A stretch of 64,000 nt of DNA from Orbilia blumenaviensis (lineage: Eukaryota; Ascomycota; Orbiliomycetes; Orbiliales; Orbiliaceae). The stretch is taken from positions 1,488,001 to 1,552,000 of the forward strand of contig JAVHNS010000008.1 in NCBI GenBank assembly GCA_036872755.1. Reading direction: 5' to 3'. Shown here in pieces: positions 30,037-42,364 of this stretch. The translations under genes and the position numbers were made by a program. The notes under the pieces were generated by a model that ran no database searches, was not told where the DNA came from, and saw only the letters and a program-made list of their open reading frames with translations. The stretch's first letter is position 1. The number at the start of each line of letters is the position of its first letter.

Positions 30037-33000
30037 CTAGAAGATATCCGGTACTCCATCCCAGCTTCCTCCATTCCCCACTCCGTCTCTCATTTCCCAA
30101 TACTCTCCGTTTGTCTTCCAGTACTCTTCACCCGTAGTCTCATCGCGTTCTTTTGTAAACCATCTCGGTTTATAAGCCTCCCCATTGGTCTCCCTCTCCC
30201 GTCTCTTAGCCCTCTGCTTCTCTTCTAGTCTATTCTTCTCTTCAGCTGCGAAGTCATACTCTCCATCCTCCATGGCTCTCTGATCCGGTCGTAACCGTGT
30301 ATCTGTCGGGCAAAGATGCGGTTTCAGTCCCTCTGGTAGATAATTCAAACTGATCGCAAATGGGGTAAGGTTGAACGGTGCTGGTGGACGTTCGTGCGTC
30401 TCCCAAACCAAAAATGCCTGGGTACTCGAGAAACTCTTGCTGATTGCTGCATTATCGTGCCCTTGTCCTGCGGGTGATAGCTGTGCATCATACCCAGGAC
30501 TCATCCTTGCATAGAGCTTATCGTTCCATCGGCCGCCCATACTCCACTTCTGTGTTCCATCCTTGTCCACGACCCGACCCTTAACTTCATAGGCACCCGC
30601 ACCTCTCCATCCTCGTGCCTTGAAGTCGAGAACGCACTGTTCGCCTGTTGTCCAGTTCTTGATTTCCATGGGTCCGTAATTGTCCACTGTGGGGGATCCG
30701 GTAATAATACCAACAACGGCGGTATTCACCTTCTTCCAAGTATACAGTTCCTCACCACCAGTGACAGGATGTAGCTTCAAAAACCATGTCCCGAGAGGGT
30801 TGATATCGAAACTCTTGCCGTAGAACTTCGCACGAACCGAAGATTCACCATAGTAGGACCAACGCGGAGCTTCAGCCCATGCGGCACCGACGGGTGGGTG
30901 GTGGCTGACTTGCTCTACAAAGAATCGGAAATTCTTGTCTGGTCGGCAGTATTCGTAGGTTTCACCGAGAAGTGGGTTGAACGGTTTGGCGATACGGTTG
31001 ATGGTGGAAGAATACTCACTTGCCGCAAAGGCTGCAACATAGACGAGACGTTCAAGAGAATCGGCACGTTCGGCGGCCATGTCGAGAAGATCCGTGTATT
31101 CCATATCCTCAGCGACACGCTGAAGTAACGAGGTACACTCGTTGAAGGAAACCGGAAGTGTCATCTTGGTCATATCCTTACCAATCATGGATTTCAAAAT
31201 TCCCTATAATCTTATAAGCCGCCATGCACCATAAACCATGTAATTAAGCAGAAGACTTACCCAGAGCGAGATCTTCGGCCTGTCATCAGCACTCTTATCG
31301 AACTTGAATCGAGGCGGATCTTCGTATCCCCTAAAACTCCTCTTGATGGCGACTAGCCGCTTGTCACTCTCGTCTTGATACTCAACACTCTTCCTCACCG
31401 CCTCCTCCACGATCTCCTCGATATTAGCCCTATCAGCTGCAACCGGGATCTCCACGCTGACAGAAGGTGCTGGCATCTCCTTCTGCACATCGATCTCACC
31501 AGCATCAACGGCGTCGAAAAACTCTTCATCAGAAGCATCCGCATCGTCAGAATCGCTCAACTCCATCTTAGCAACCTTAATCGTCTTCTTTCTCGCCAAG
31601 GAGACAGATACTGGCGCGCTCTCTACCACCGACGTGGGTGCTGTTTGTGGGGCCGTCGAGGGTTCGCCCGCTTCATCTATAACTGCCAAATCTTCGAGTG
31701 CCTCGTGTAGCTCTTCTACTGCTCCACTTGGGGATGCAACGGCTCCTTCCCTCAATACCTCCCTCAAGGCTCTCTTTGTCCTCTTCTGCTTCAATTGTAC
31801 TTCATTCATCTTGCCTTCCAATTCCTCCTGTTCTACAGCTAGCCGTGTCATATTCTCTTCCCACAGCTTCCTCAGATGCACCTCCTTATCCAACCTTGCT
31901 TTCCAATATACTTCCCGTTCCCTACTTAACTTGAACAGATCTCCGGCGAGACTCCTAAGATTGTTAACTGCTCCTTCGTAACCCGTCAACGCCGCAAGAA
32001 TTCCTGGGTCACTGATGGGTGTCGCAGGATTCCTCGACGTCTCAAGGGTTATGGCGGCACAGGCTCCGGCGAGCATGTCGAGTTGCATTTTGGTGGAATG
32101 GGCCATCATCTGGTAGGTTTCATTATATACCGGGTCTGCCATCTTGCTATTCCCTTCTTCTGCGTCATCATACTCATCGTCGTCGAGATCATCGTCATCG
32201 TCATCGTCGCTAGGCATCCGTTGTGGTCGTCCGTTTTCTGCGGATTCCAATTTAGATTCCGAAACATCCTCCCAGGAGAGCTCGCCGCTAGCGGTGAGTC
32301 GGGATTTGGCGGAGGGTGCGTAGACCTTGCTCTGCCGGCGCTCACCGGAGAAGCTGGGCGTGCCGGGCGTACCAGGGATATCTGTGACAGAATCGTTGTT
32401 GGACAGTTGGTCTGTACTTGCCGTGCTACTAGCAGTCGTCAGTCTAACCTTCGCCCGGTCGGCCTTCTGAGCTTCCATTCGCGCTTCGTCTTTTGCCCAC
32501 TGGATAGCGTTGTTGAGAGCCCAGTACCATCGTTTAGCTTCGACCTGGTGGTCAGCCTTGAGATGGTATTTAACGGAGGATTTCCCATGAATCTCGAAGC
32601 GGAGTTTATCCTGGGGGTCCATGTAGAGTTTTGCGATCTTCATATTGATAGCACCACGACAGGCGGATTCCATGTCATCTGCATTCACGTTAGCTTGGTA
32701 GTATAGCTAGTCGCAAAGAAACTGTACCTTGATGCTTGTAGTAGCTAAGCACACCGTTTTCCAATACAAACCAACGTAACTTGTATCCTCCTGTATAATT
32801 GGTCCACTTCTTAAGGTGTCCCTTCATCTCTCTGCCCTCTCGGTGGGTTCCATCCCTAGACGTTTCTTCGGCGCCAGGGATTCCAGCACCTGATCCAAGG
32901 ACAGCCTTCTCCTGTATACTGTTCTTAGCTGCAATAGCCGCCGGCGAGCGTTTCAAAACAGCACGTGTTTTCTCGTCTTTCGTGACATCCTGTGGAAGCT

Positions 33001-33832
33001 TGCCCTTCTTGTCGCGACGGAACGGGTCTGCACCATGCAACAACAGGATCTGTATCAGCCTAATATCCTTGTTTTTAGCAGCCTCGTGAAGAAGAGTGCT
33101 CCCTGGAATGCCACCGTCGTGAGCATTTAAGTCAAGGAGAGCTCTGGTCCGAGGTACCTCGAGGAAAGTTTCGAGGTCGGCGTAAGCATGGGTCACGACA
33201 AGTTTGTGTAAGTCAACCAGCCGGTTGTCGAGATAGAGGTCCCGGGACACTTGAAGTTCTTGAGCTATCTCTGGTGTGCGAGAAAGGTCGATAGCTTGAG
33301 AACCTTGGAGGTTGGGTATGACATCATTGATATTCGGCTCTGCAAGAAGAATAGTAACGAGCGGTTGACGTCCGAGGTGGGAAGCGAAGTGAAGGGCAGT
33401 ATTTCCGGTGTTAGGATCGCGATAGTTGATGTCCAAGTATGGTTTTGAGGTATCAGAGGCATCGCGAGAGGTCGATGAAAGCACGAACTCGACGACCTGG
33501 ACTTCAGCACATTGGACAGCTAACAGCAGGATGGAAGCCATTTCGATGCTCGACCCAGGCTCAGAGGCATCTCTGATAGCCTTGGATATGGCCGAAGTGT
33601 CGCCATTACGCAGAGCTTCGAAGAGACGGAAAGTTCTAACGGATTCTTCAAGAGAGGTTGGCTTGGGAACTGTTTGGGAGACACTGAGTGTCCTAGCGAC
33701 AGCTATACTTGAGTCCAAGGTCGATGCCGGAGTGAGAGAAGGGGTAGATTGGGAAGAAGGAGCATAGGACTGGGCCCGCTTGTGCGCCTTTGTGGAAGAG
33801 GCGGAGGATCGTATGCTCTCGCTCTTGCCCAT
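30037..33832 (-). CDS. OSH1: Osh1-type oxysterol-binding protein
   Basis: Lipid-transfer protein of 1229 residues that moves sterol/PI4P between ER and Golgi or vacuole contact sites. Three exons, 33832..32728, 32678..31261 and 31203..30037; introns of 49 and 57 nt; phases 1 and 0. Order: disordered N-terminus; ankyrin repeats (about 90-290, e.g. [17 protein letters not shown] and [13 protein letters not shown]); PH domain split by intron 1 (about 333-435, [20 protein letters not shown]); an acidic Asp run; coiled coil (about 610-680); a FFAT motif EEFFDAVDA (about 753-761) for binding VAP in the ER; and the sterol-binding domain from about 842 with the signature EQVSHHPP (938-945). The full Ank-PH-FFAT-ORD layout is that of yeast Osh1/Swh1 and Osh2. 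Confidence 0.95.
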
Positions 33833-36283
33833 GGCAGCAGTGGGGGACAGCAGTGAGGCCGCTGAGGGATGGGTGGATGTGGTCGGTGATGCACCAGCCG
33901 AGGGAGGTGGTTTATATGCGGGGGTTGTTGGAGAGGCCGCGAGCTTGTCGGAGCTCTTGGATTTGTGGTAGCCAACGGACAGACGGGAGAGGGCGATAGC
34001 TGATTTAGACCGTTTGTGACTATTGAATTTGGTTTGGAGGAGTTGTCAGCAGGGTGCTTCAGATGATCCACCTGGAGGGTAGCCTGCAGGTTTCCAAGAT
34101 GTTTGTTTGAATTCTTGTGTAAGGACAGACAGTTTTTAGAGAGAGAGAGAAAGGGAAAAGGGATGTATATCTGGCGAAGTTATAGGAAGGAGGGCGTGAT
34201 GTGTGTTTTTTATATATTTTAAATTTAGTATGAAGGGGTGTGAGGGTAGGTATTTTTGGGAAATATCAAGAATGTGGGTGAGCCAGTAGGCTATAGACAG
34301 GTAAGTAGGTACTTGGGAGGCACATACGAGGAGGAGGATATGGACCCGTGGCTGGAGCTGAAGCTGGTCCGGCTGGGAGCTTCGTCCGCCATCTTGACAA
34401 TCAACCAACGTGATCAAGAACGAGCAAACGCAAACAATTGAACTCAGAAAAAAAGTGATAGGTTAGAAAAAGCGAGAGGGGAAGAGAAAGAAAGAAAAGA
34501 AAAGAGTAAGGGAAGAGGGAAAAGTGTCTAAAAAAAGGGGGGGGGCATATAGCGAAGCCGAGATTGACAATTGGAGATAGTCTGATATGATGAGGGGCTG
34601 ATACGATATATATATGTGCTCAAGTGGCTAAATGGGACAGCTGTTGGCGACGCTATCGACTTGGCTGCTGCCTGACTAAGCAGTTTTATCCCGACGCTTG
34701 GGAATCGAATTGTCCTGACTCACGATCGATATTCGCCCGGTATATATACCTGGGTACTTTCTTTTAGTAAAGATGCTGTATACTATAGCTCTAGTATAGT
34801 AACATCACGGTGTACACATGTAAATGTGTATGCCGCGAAGATGACGGTGGATCTTGGGCTGTGCTCATTACCATGATCGCGTCGGAATTATCTATGCCCG
34901 TGATTACAACGGAAACCAATGAAGCCGGAACTCAGCATCGCCATTCCAATTGCGTCCGGTAGGCAGTAGACGGTATAATATCATATAATACCAATTCTAG
35001 CCATCAATCGACCTTCTTTTCCTCCAATTGATTGCAACGTATGTGCCTCAATGCCCCACTCCAAGGTCCACAGGTCCATGCCCGGGCATGGTCCACAGGC
35101 TGCACTGCAGACGGACGCGGGCGGACAGACAGAATTGGGATTTGATTCGATCCAAACCATGGGATCCGGAACCGGGTTATGTAAGTGAGGTATCCACTTT
35201 TTTCAGCTCCGTCGGGAAAGGTACCAAGCCCTTCCCTGGTCTAATCTTTTCTCAGGAATTATATTACAATTGCTTGATAGAGTATTAATTTATTTTAATC
35301 AACTGCCGCAGCCTCATATCATCATCACCCAGCGGCAAACCAACCTGAACGAATGAATGCATACAGGGCTGGCCATTCCAGCCCAATGGCTTTGTCAGCC
35401 AGAAACAAACAAACAAGAGAAAAATCTGAAACGGAAAAGGAAGAATGAGCCCCAGAATGACGACGACTTTTGTTTGCGAGATGATCGATGACCATCAGCT
35501 GGCGCAAAGGCTGCGGCCAAACAACTGCTCGCTGATTGCCTGCAAACTGGCCATCGGCCCGAGTTTATTTCGGCTGCATAAGTTCCCGTAGGCACTTTCT
35601 CGATCAGGTATTAGACGGCCACGAAGAACTTAAGTTAGTTACCTACTTAAGTAGTTTGCAAATTGCCGCTTCTGCTCTTACCAGGTGTACGTATATTTTG
35701 TCACAAAAGGTCCTTATCATTACTTATAGATATGATTTGACTGGCCGGCCGTATACCTTGGACTGTGGACTACGGTGGAGTGACATACATGCATATGTCA
35801 AGTGTGTGTTTTAGGTACCTAGAGCAGCTGCCAGCATCATGCATCCACCAAAAAAAATATTTTATATAAAAGCCGACGATAATATATGAGAATATGGTAA
35901 TTCCAGGCATCTGAACGAGTGTTCCCCACGCTATACGTGCATGTACGGTTCTCGATCAAGCTTGCGAGAATGAGACTCACCTCACCTCAAATGCAGGTCC
36001 ATCCGAGTCCCAAGGTCTGTCCAACGGCGTTCCAGAACTCCAGCTCGTGCGCCCGAAAATTTTTAGTGAGAAAAAAAAGGGTCACGCACAATCGGGCAGG
36101 AGAGGGAGGCTCTGCCAGATCCCATTTGCTAATCTGTTCTAGTCTCACGACGAAAAGCAAGCTAGCACGGACCCGGCGTGGGGAAAAAGAGATGGCCCAA
36201 AGCTAAGATAGGGCTGCTCCCGTTTATTCCTCTATCGTGGGGAGCCTTTCAGCGAGTGTAACTGGCTGGACTGGTTTCACTCT

Positions 36284-36290
36284 TATAAAA
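36284..36290 (+). promoter_or_regulatory. TATA box of the choline kinase gene
   Basis: TATAAAA followed within 20-130 bases by a long CT-rich initiator-like tract. It predicts a leader of roughly 500 nt before the ATG at 36813. Confidence 0.6.
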
Positions 36291-36602
36291 AGTGGTCGTC
36301 TGACCTCTTGCCCTCTCTTTCTTCCTCTTTAATTACTTGAGAACTCACCACTGACTAGTGTCTCTCTCTCTCTAGCTTTCTATTTTTTTCCTTTTCTTTC
36401 CTTCCTTTCTTCCTTTCATCCTCAAAGATTGATTTTCTTTTTGAGTTTGAAGGGAAAACGAGGAAAAGAATATAAATTGAGTGACACCCTGCCGGCTTGC
36501 CCTGGCCCTGCTCTTTTATTACATTTGCCAGAGACTAGTACTATATATTTTGAGAGTGCGAAAAGAAACATTCGAAACAGCTACAGACAGACTGCAGACC
36601 TG

Positions 36603-36643
36603 CTTTGCCTTGCCTTGCCTTGCCTTGTCTTGCTTGCTTGCTT
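36603..36643. repeat. (CCTTG)n short tandem repeat
   Basis: Imperfect pentamer repeat TTGCC/TTGCT, about eight units, inside the predicted choline kinase leader. Confidence 0.8.
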
Positions 36644-36708
36644 TACATAACATACTGCTATACTGCATTACATAAGTTACATACTTAGCCTTGCATTGCC
36701 GGATTTAA

Positions 36709-36744
36709 ATGCGACCCAGCCTGCAAGCTAAGAAACTGTCCTGA
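36709..36744 (+). promoter_or_regulatory. upstream ORF in the choline kinase leader
   Basis: ATG followed by 10 codons and TGA, ending 68 nt before the main start codon. It could lower or regulate translation of choline kinase. Inference only; peptide MRPSLQAKKLS. Confidence 0.45.
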
Positions 36745-36812
36745 ATCGAACTTGCTACTCCCCTGAATCTCTTTGTCGAGCGAATCTCTTCCATTGGCTG
36801 AATCCTCTCACC

Positions 36813-39289
36813 ATGACGTCTCTCGTCCCTAACAAAGTCGGTGCGTACATACACACAAGACCCTCACTTATGCACGCCCTAATACAACTTCGGCATCCTG
36901 TCTTGTGATTCCTTGACGAATAATCTGTCTCCATTCTGCTTACTAAGGCCTTAAGGAAAGGTCCTCTAAAGTGGTTATTCGGTGTGACGTGCTAATTCAC
37001 ATATATGGCAGAGTTCTCCCCGGCCGTCTCCCCGCGTGCCTCTCCCCGCATCCGACCTCACCGGGCGTCACTCTCCACCGTCCTCCAGGCGAAGTTTCAG
37101 CGAACGAACCGCACCGCCGAGTCCTCTCCTGACATCCCCGTGACCGATTCCGCCATCGGTTCGTCCTTAGCTGATCTTGATATCGGTCCCTCTCACGAAG
37201 ATTCAACAATGATTAAATCAAAGTCCTCAAAATCTCTCGCCACGATCACCCGTGAAGGTGCTGCGAATAGCTTCTATGAACAAGTCAAGTCCTGGTACGA
37301 GGAACAGCTTGAGCACTTCGCAAACGGCGATTCCGCACCCGTTCAGTTCACCGGACCGGGACTTGAATCTCTTCGTAAGCTCGAAGCGATCCTTGATTCT
37401 GCCTCTCTCGAGCGTCCCTCCCACATACGTCGTCGCTCCTCTCGTTCTCTTAAAAATAACAGACCTTTACTCTCTCACGCCGTCAGTCTCGAAGATTTCT
37501 ACACCACTGATAATGAAAAGACAATTCTTCAAGACGTTCCAGGCTGCGAGGCCGAACTCGACAATTCCAAAGAATTGAGCATCGAGTTCAGAGCTGAAAT
37601 CCTGCGGCTAACGCATACCCTCAAAATTAAGAATTGGAGGAAAGTTGATTTGGAACGTGGGGAGGAGCTGGTCGTCAGTCGGATTAGTGGTGCTCTTACC
37701 AACGCCGTAAGCATGCTCTTTCACTGTGAAAAGAGTGTTAGGATAGCGTGCATGATGCTGATTTTAGAAATAAATTTATATATACGTATAGGTCTATAAA
37801 GTCACGCCGCCCACCGTCTCCCACGAGAAGGCTTCAAAGCCCGTGGATACACCGTATATGACACCAGTCGACAAAGACCGTCGGCCAAAGAAACCAAAGT
37901 ACAACTTCCAGCTATCCATACTAAAACGGTCGTATGCTAATTATCCATGACAGGCCCCTCCTACTCCGTATCTACGGCCCACAGGTCGGTCACCTTATCG
38001 ATCGCGACACAGAACTTAACATTCTCCGCCGTCTCGCTAAGCACAAAGTCGGCCCTACTCTCCTCGGAACCTTCGATAACGGCCGTTTCGAAGAGTTCTT
38101 CGATGCGACAACACTTACCCGTGACGATATCAGAGTACCTGACATCTCCCGTCGGATCGGTCGGCGTATGCGAGATCTTCATGATCATATCCCGTTACTT
38201 GATTCCGAAAGGGCAGGTGGGCCGATGATATGGAGGAACTGGGAGAAGTGGGTTAGCCGTGGCGAGAGAGTTATGAAAGAGCTCCAGAAGATGAAGCCGG
38301 GTAAAAAGTTACTGGTTACGAATTGGGAAAGACTCAGGGAAATCGTGGAGCAGCGGTATCGACCGTGGTTGGAGGAGCGATACGGTGGGAAAGATGAGAT
38401 TAAAAAGCATTTGGTGTTTTGCCATAACGATGTATTTTCTCCTCTTCTTTTGGCCCCAGTACTTCTACAGATTGACTAACAAGTTGGTAGACACAATACG
38501 GCAATATAATGTCCCGCATGTCAGAGACGGAACCGCCAACACCTGCCTCGAAGTCACCGGGACTGCTACCAATCTCCTCCCTGACCCCCCGACAATCTCT
38601 AATCGTCATCGACTTCGAATACGCCGGCGCAAATACTCGTGGTGCCGAGTTTGCTAATCATTTCGTATGTCCAATAATATTATATCTATACATTGTCTAG
38701 AATCAAGTACTAACTCCGATAACAGTGCGAATGGATGTCTGACTATAACAGCGTCATCTCTCCAATTGCTCACAAAATCCATGATGCCAACTTCCCAACT
38801 ATCCCAGAACAGCGAAATATCCTCCGCTCTTATGTAGAACACCGTGCTTTACCATACGTTATCCCAACCGAGGACGCTGCCGACCCGGAGTACATGCGTA
38901 AACGCCAGAGTATGATATTCAGCCTTGAAGGCCGGCTTCCGACGAAGGACGAGATGGAAGCAATGGACAAAGAAGTAGAAAGATTAATAATTGAAAGCAG
39001 AGACTGGAGAGCTGCTGTTAGTGCCTGTTGGGCGCTATGGGGTATCGTACAGGCTGTTATCCCAGGACTTGTAATGAATGACGAGGATGTAGATGGGGAT
39101 GAAGGCGATGTGAAGAGCTTGAAGAGCGAGGAGGAGGAGGATGAATTTGACTACGTGAAATATGCAGAGCAGAAGGCTATGCTGTTTTGGGGCGATATGG
39201 TGGGTCTTGGGGTTGTTAGTGAGGAAGAGGTCAAAGAGTGGAGTGGGGCAGATGATGTGAAGAGTAAACTCAAGTGGTTGCCTGTGTAA
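36813..39289 (+). CDS. CKI1: choline kinase
   Basis: Cytosolic kinase that phosphorylates choline in the first step of the CDP-choline route to phosphatidylcholine. Six exons: 36813..36840, 37012..37706, 37792..37898, 37954..38431, 38491..38664 and 38726..39289. They give 681 residues, with all phases closing. The 9-codon first exon is joined to a Ser-rich N-terminal extension (to about 75). The catalytic core includes SRISGALTNAVY, LLLRIYGPQVGHLIDR and the Brenner-type loop FCHNDTQYGN, rebuilt by splicing (His434-Asp436, Asn441). VIDFEYAG carries the metal-binding Asp477, and FANHFCEWM is joined at the last intron. A Ser/Pro insertion of about 25 residues sits between the two catalytic motifs. 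The C-terminal tail is acidic. Confidence 0.93.
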
Positions 39290-39484
39290 CCAGCCCCCTT
39301 CTACATGCCCATGGCTATGCTTGATCTACGGCACTCGTGATTTTGGGATGATTTTTTTTTATGATTTTTTATTTCTTTTATGCAAGTAATTTTGCAATGG
39401 ATGCATCGATGGGTGGATAGAAGGTAAGGGAGGAAACTGTGCTTTTGTTGCGTTATACATGGCTAGTCGGTCCCACGACTCTCG

Positions 39485-39508
39485 TGATGATGATGATGAT
39501 GATGATGA
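39485..39508. repeat. (GAT)n microsatellite
   Basis: About eight units of TGA/GAT in the choline kinase 3-prime flank. Confidence 0.9.
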
Positions 39509-40805
39509 ACAAAAAAAGGGCATGCGTGCATTTTTTGGAGGTAACTTTGGATCCCAATTATATTGGGGGGCTTAGCTTAGCTAATTCGCATATTCTTTTT
39601 TCCTGCTTTCTTTGTCATGATGAGTTATGCACATTAGTTAATGTTAATTGAATAATTCATTCCTTTAATAATCTTATCGTACGTTTCAGGGTAGGCGCGC
39701 TGTGCGGGTGGAAATCTCGATATCAAGATTTGACTCTGCAGGTCTGCGGCAGACAGACGAGGGAGTTTAGTTGGAAGTGGGTCTACCGAGAATAGCTCAG
39801 GAACACGAAACCAAGGAAGAAAGAAAGAAAGAAAGAAAAAAAACGATGCGGTTTCCAGCTCCACATGTGGACCGATACATGTCAGACCGGGTTTGGAAAG
39901 ACGGTCGCAACGGTCGGGTATTTTCTTCTTCCTTTCTTTCTTGTTAATCTCTCTCTTTTTCTCTTTCTCTATTTTCCCTTTTCTTTCTCACGCTTTCTTG
40001 CTCTAATCTTCCTTGGAATGGTACAGAGTAGGTAAGGTGTGTCCCGCAGTGTCTCCGGAACGATAGAACGGACGGAGTTGGTTTAGCTGGGAGCCAGGAC
40101 CTTGCTGGCTGTGCTGGTTTGGAAACCTGTATGATCTTAGTCTGGCAATATCTCGAGAATGATGAGGCTATTCTTGCCGATAAAAAACCTGAAAATGCTA
40201 ACATGCTGGCAAGTCAAATATTCCGAAGAGATGTGCTAGTAGTGTGAAGAAAAAAAACAAAAGACAAAAAACTTGGAAAAGTTCTGCAGCGGTTGAATGC
40301 ATTTAGTAGAGCTGCTGGACTATCCTTCGGAATATACATGTAAGTTACTAATGCCCTCTGCAAGAACCAACACTACCTAGGAAGTATGTATGCAGTTGGG
40401 TAGTGGGATGGGATGGTTCCCCCAATAGTTTTGCCCCACAGTTTTACTATTTTTATACTTACCTAGGTAAAATACCTTTAAATTTTTCTCTTTAAGTTCT
40501 TTTGAATATAGGGAGTTTGACTGGATGGAGTAATAATCCATGCAGTTCCGTTTGCTGCTTAGTACAAGAGCTTGTGCACGATGATGTCGGCGTGCAGATG
40601 CTGCTTCAGGGTTTTTTTCCTAGGTAAGTATTTTTCTTCTTTATTTTTTTTCTCTTGAATTTTAGGGGACATCGACCTGTCGAGTATAGGGGAAGACGTG
40701 ATTTAGGTTGTTTGAAAATGTGGGCATTCCTTAGCTTTGGGGGAACGGGTGATGCAGGTCCCGGAGTGGGTGAGATTGTGGGGAATATACACGTACAACT
40801 GTTGG

Positions 40806-40851
40806 GCGTGTGTGTATGTGTGTGTATGTGTGTGTGTATGTGTGTGTGTAT
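40806..40851. repeat. (TG)n microsatellite with TATG interruptions
   Basis: Alternating TG/TATG units, 46 bases. The open frames on both strands across it are products of the repeat. Confidence 0.9.
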
Positions 40852-42364
40852 GATATATAAGATACCTAAGCAGATATCCGTGTAGAAAAAACATCTTTTT
40901 TGTTTCTTCACTTTTTCCTGAAGCCCTTTCGAAGACCTTCTTTACCAAATAAAACCTTTTCGTTTGGATACTTTTGATATAAAGTCCGTGATAGAAGAGT
41001 CTCACATTCGTACCCCGGTCCCTTCATTTCCAAACATCTTGGATCCAATCAATAGCTCAGGAATCTTTCGAATCCGGAGCAGGTGGTACAAAAACAGCTG
41101 TCTGACCGGCAGGCCGGCAAGGCACCGAAGAATTTTAGAAGCCATCCTCCTTTGTGGCTGAGGATTGCGACTCTGACTTTAGCTTTAGAGGTCAGTGCAG
41201 GGTAATCAAATTATACCTTCTCTTTTATTTTGTATTTTCTCTTCGAAAGCAGTTTGAGGCCGGTGTCCGACGGTTCCGCGGAATTGAATCTGTTTGGTCA
41301 ACCGGCAAGTTTAGAAGACGAGACAGTGCGGATTTCGAAGTGGGCAAAGCGTGTGTGTGTATGCCTGCCTGCCTCATCCCTGGTTGACGGAGAGGCCGAA
41401 TTCTGATAGGGCTTTTGGTCGCAACCTTTTGGTGAGTGCATAGGTCTTCGCTCGAGTACTAGGTTCCTTGGATTGGATGGTTGCAGTTCGAAGGTGAATA
41501 TATATAAGATACGCCTTGGATATGTGTCTGTCGCACTGGATCGATACCTGCAAGAGAATCGAATTAGATCAGATATCGATCATTTGAAACCTAAATAAGG
41601 TTGTCCTTGCATGCATATATATATCTCTTCAACTGGGATATGGGACTGAATTATTTTTTCTCTTCCCTTCGATCCCTCTTTCGAATTGTCAAGCAGAGGT
41701 CAGTCTGAAAGCTCAGGCCTGCCATTCACGTCTTCGTCGTCTTTGTCTTTGCTTCTGCCGTCGTGGCTCATTCTCAGTTGTGGATGGCTTGATCCGATTT
41801 GATAGGGTGGTGTTCACTATTATACTCGGTTCATGATAGTTGGCGTGGTGGTTGTTGGATGTCGCTTCAGAACAGTCGAAGAAGAACTCCTCCCGCCGCT
41901 TGCTTCCGCATCCACTTCTTAAGCCAAACTGCTCCTCCTCCTCTCCCTCCTCACTTCATTTCCACCTCATCATCATACCATCACAACATTCTGCTATCCA
42001 CTTCCATACCACCGCCTGAGGGACCTCGATCTCTGGCATCATAGTTGTTTTATAGCTTAGCACTCCTTCTGCTCGCTGGTACGACCTGTCTGGTGTTCTG
42101 ACCCGGATTGCTCTTGAAATTCTGCAGACAACCGTTTCATTTCTGCTGCTGTTTGACATCATCTCTGCAAGCACCATTGCATCATCATACCGGCCTCAAC
42201 CACCAACCACAACCACCAACCACAACAACTACCAGCAGAACCGCTGCGAATACTATCACCACTGTTACCGTTTATATCTCCGGACGGAGTACGCTGAAGC
42301 TTCACCTGAAGCTGCGAATTTCAACCAAAAAAGAAAAAAGAGAAAAAAAATCTGTCCCTTCACA

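Larger units (their letters stand above)
33833..36812. other. divergent promoter region of OSH1 and choline kinase
   Basis: About 3 kb between divergent start codons. On the OSH1 side a purine-rich block as printed (34441-34545), pyrimidine-rich on the OSH1 strand, lies about 610 bp upstream of its ATG and suggests a long leader. On the choline kinase side are a TATA box at 36284, a CT-rich tract (36298-36425), a CCTTG repeat and a short upstream ORF. Nothing gene-like in 34.6-36.2 kb. Confidence 0.45.
39290..42364. other. 3-kb intergenic region with the PBS2 promoter and leader
   Basis: No protein-coding gene seen. It contains (GAT)n and (TG)n microsatellites. On the PBS2 side are a TATATAAG near 41500, pyrimidine-rich tracts (41650-41690 and 41930-41970), and CAACCACAACCACC-type repeats just upstream of the ATG. 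A leader of several hundred nucleotides, possibly with an intron, is likely for PBS2. Confidence 0.4.

Noticed and set aside
40806..40851. TG/TATG repeat considered as a CRISPR-like array
   Set aside because: It is a simple microsatellite without spacers, in a eukaryotic genome.
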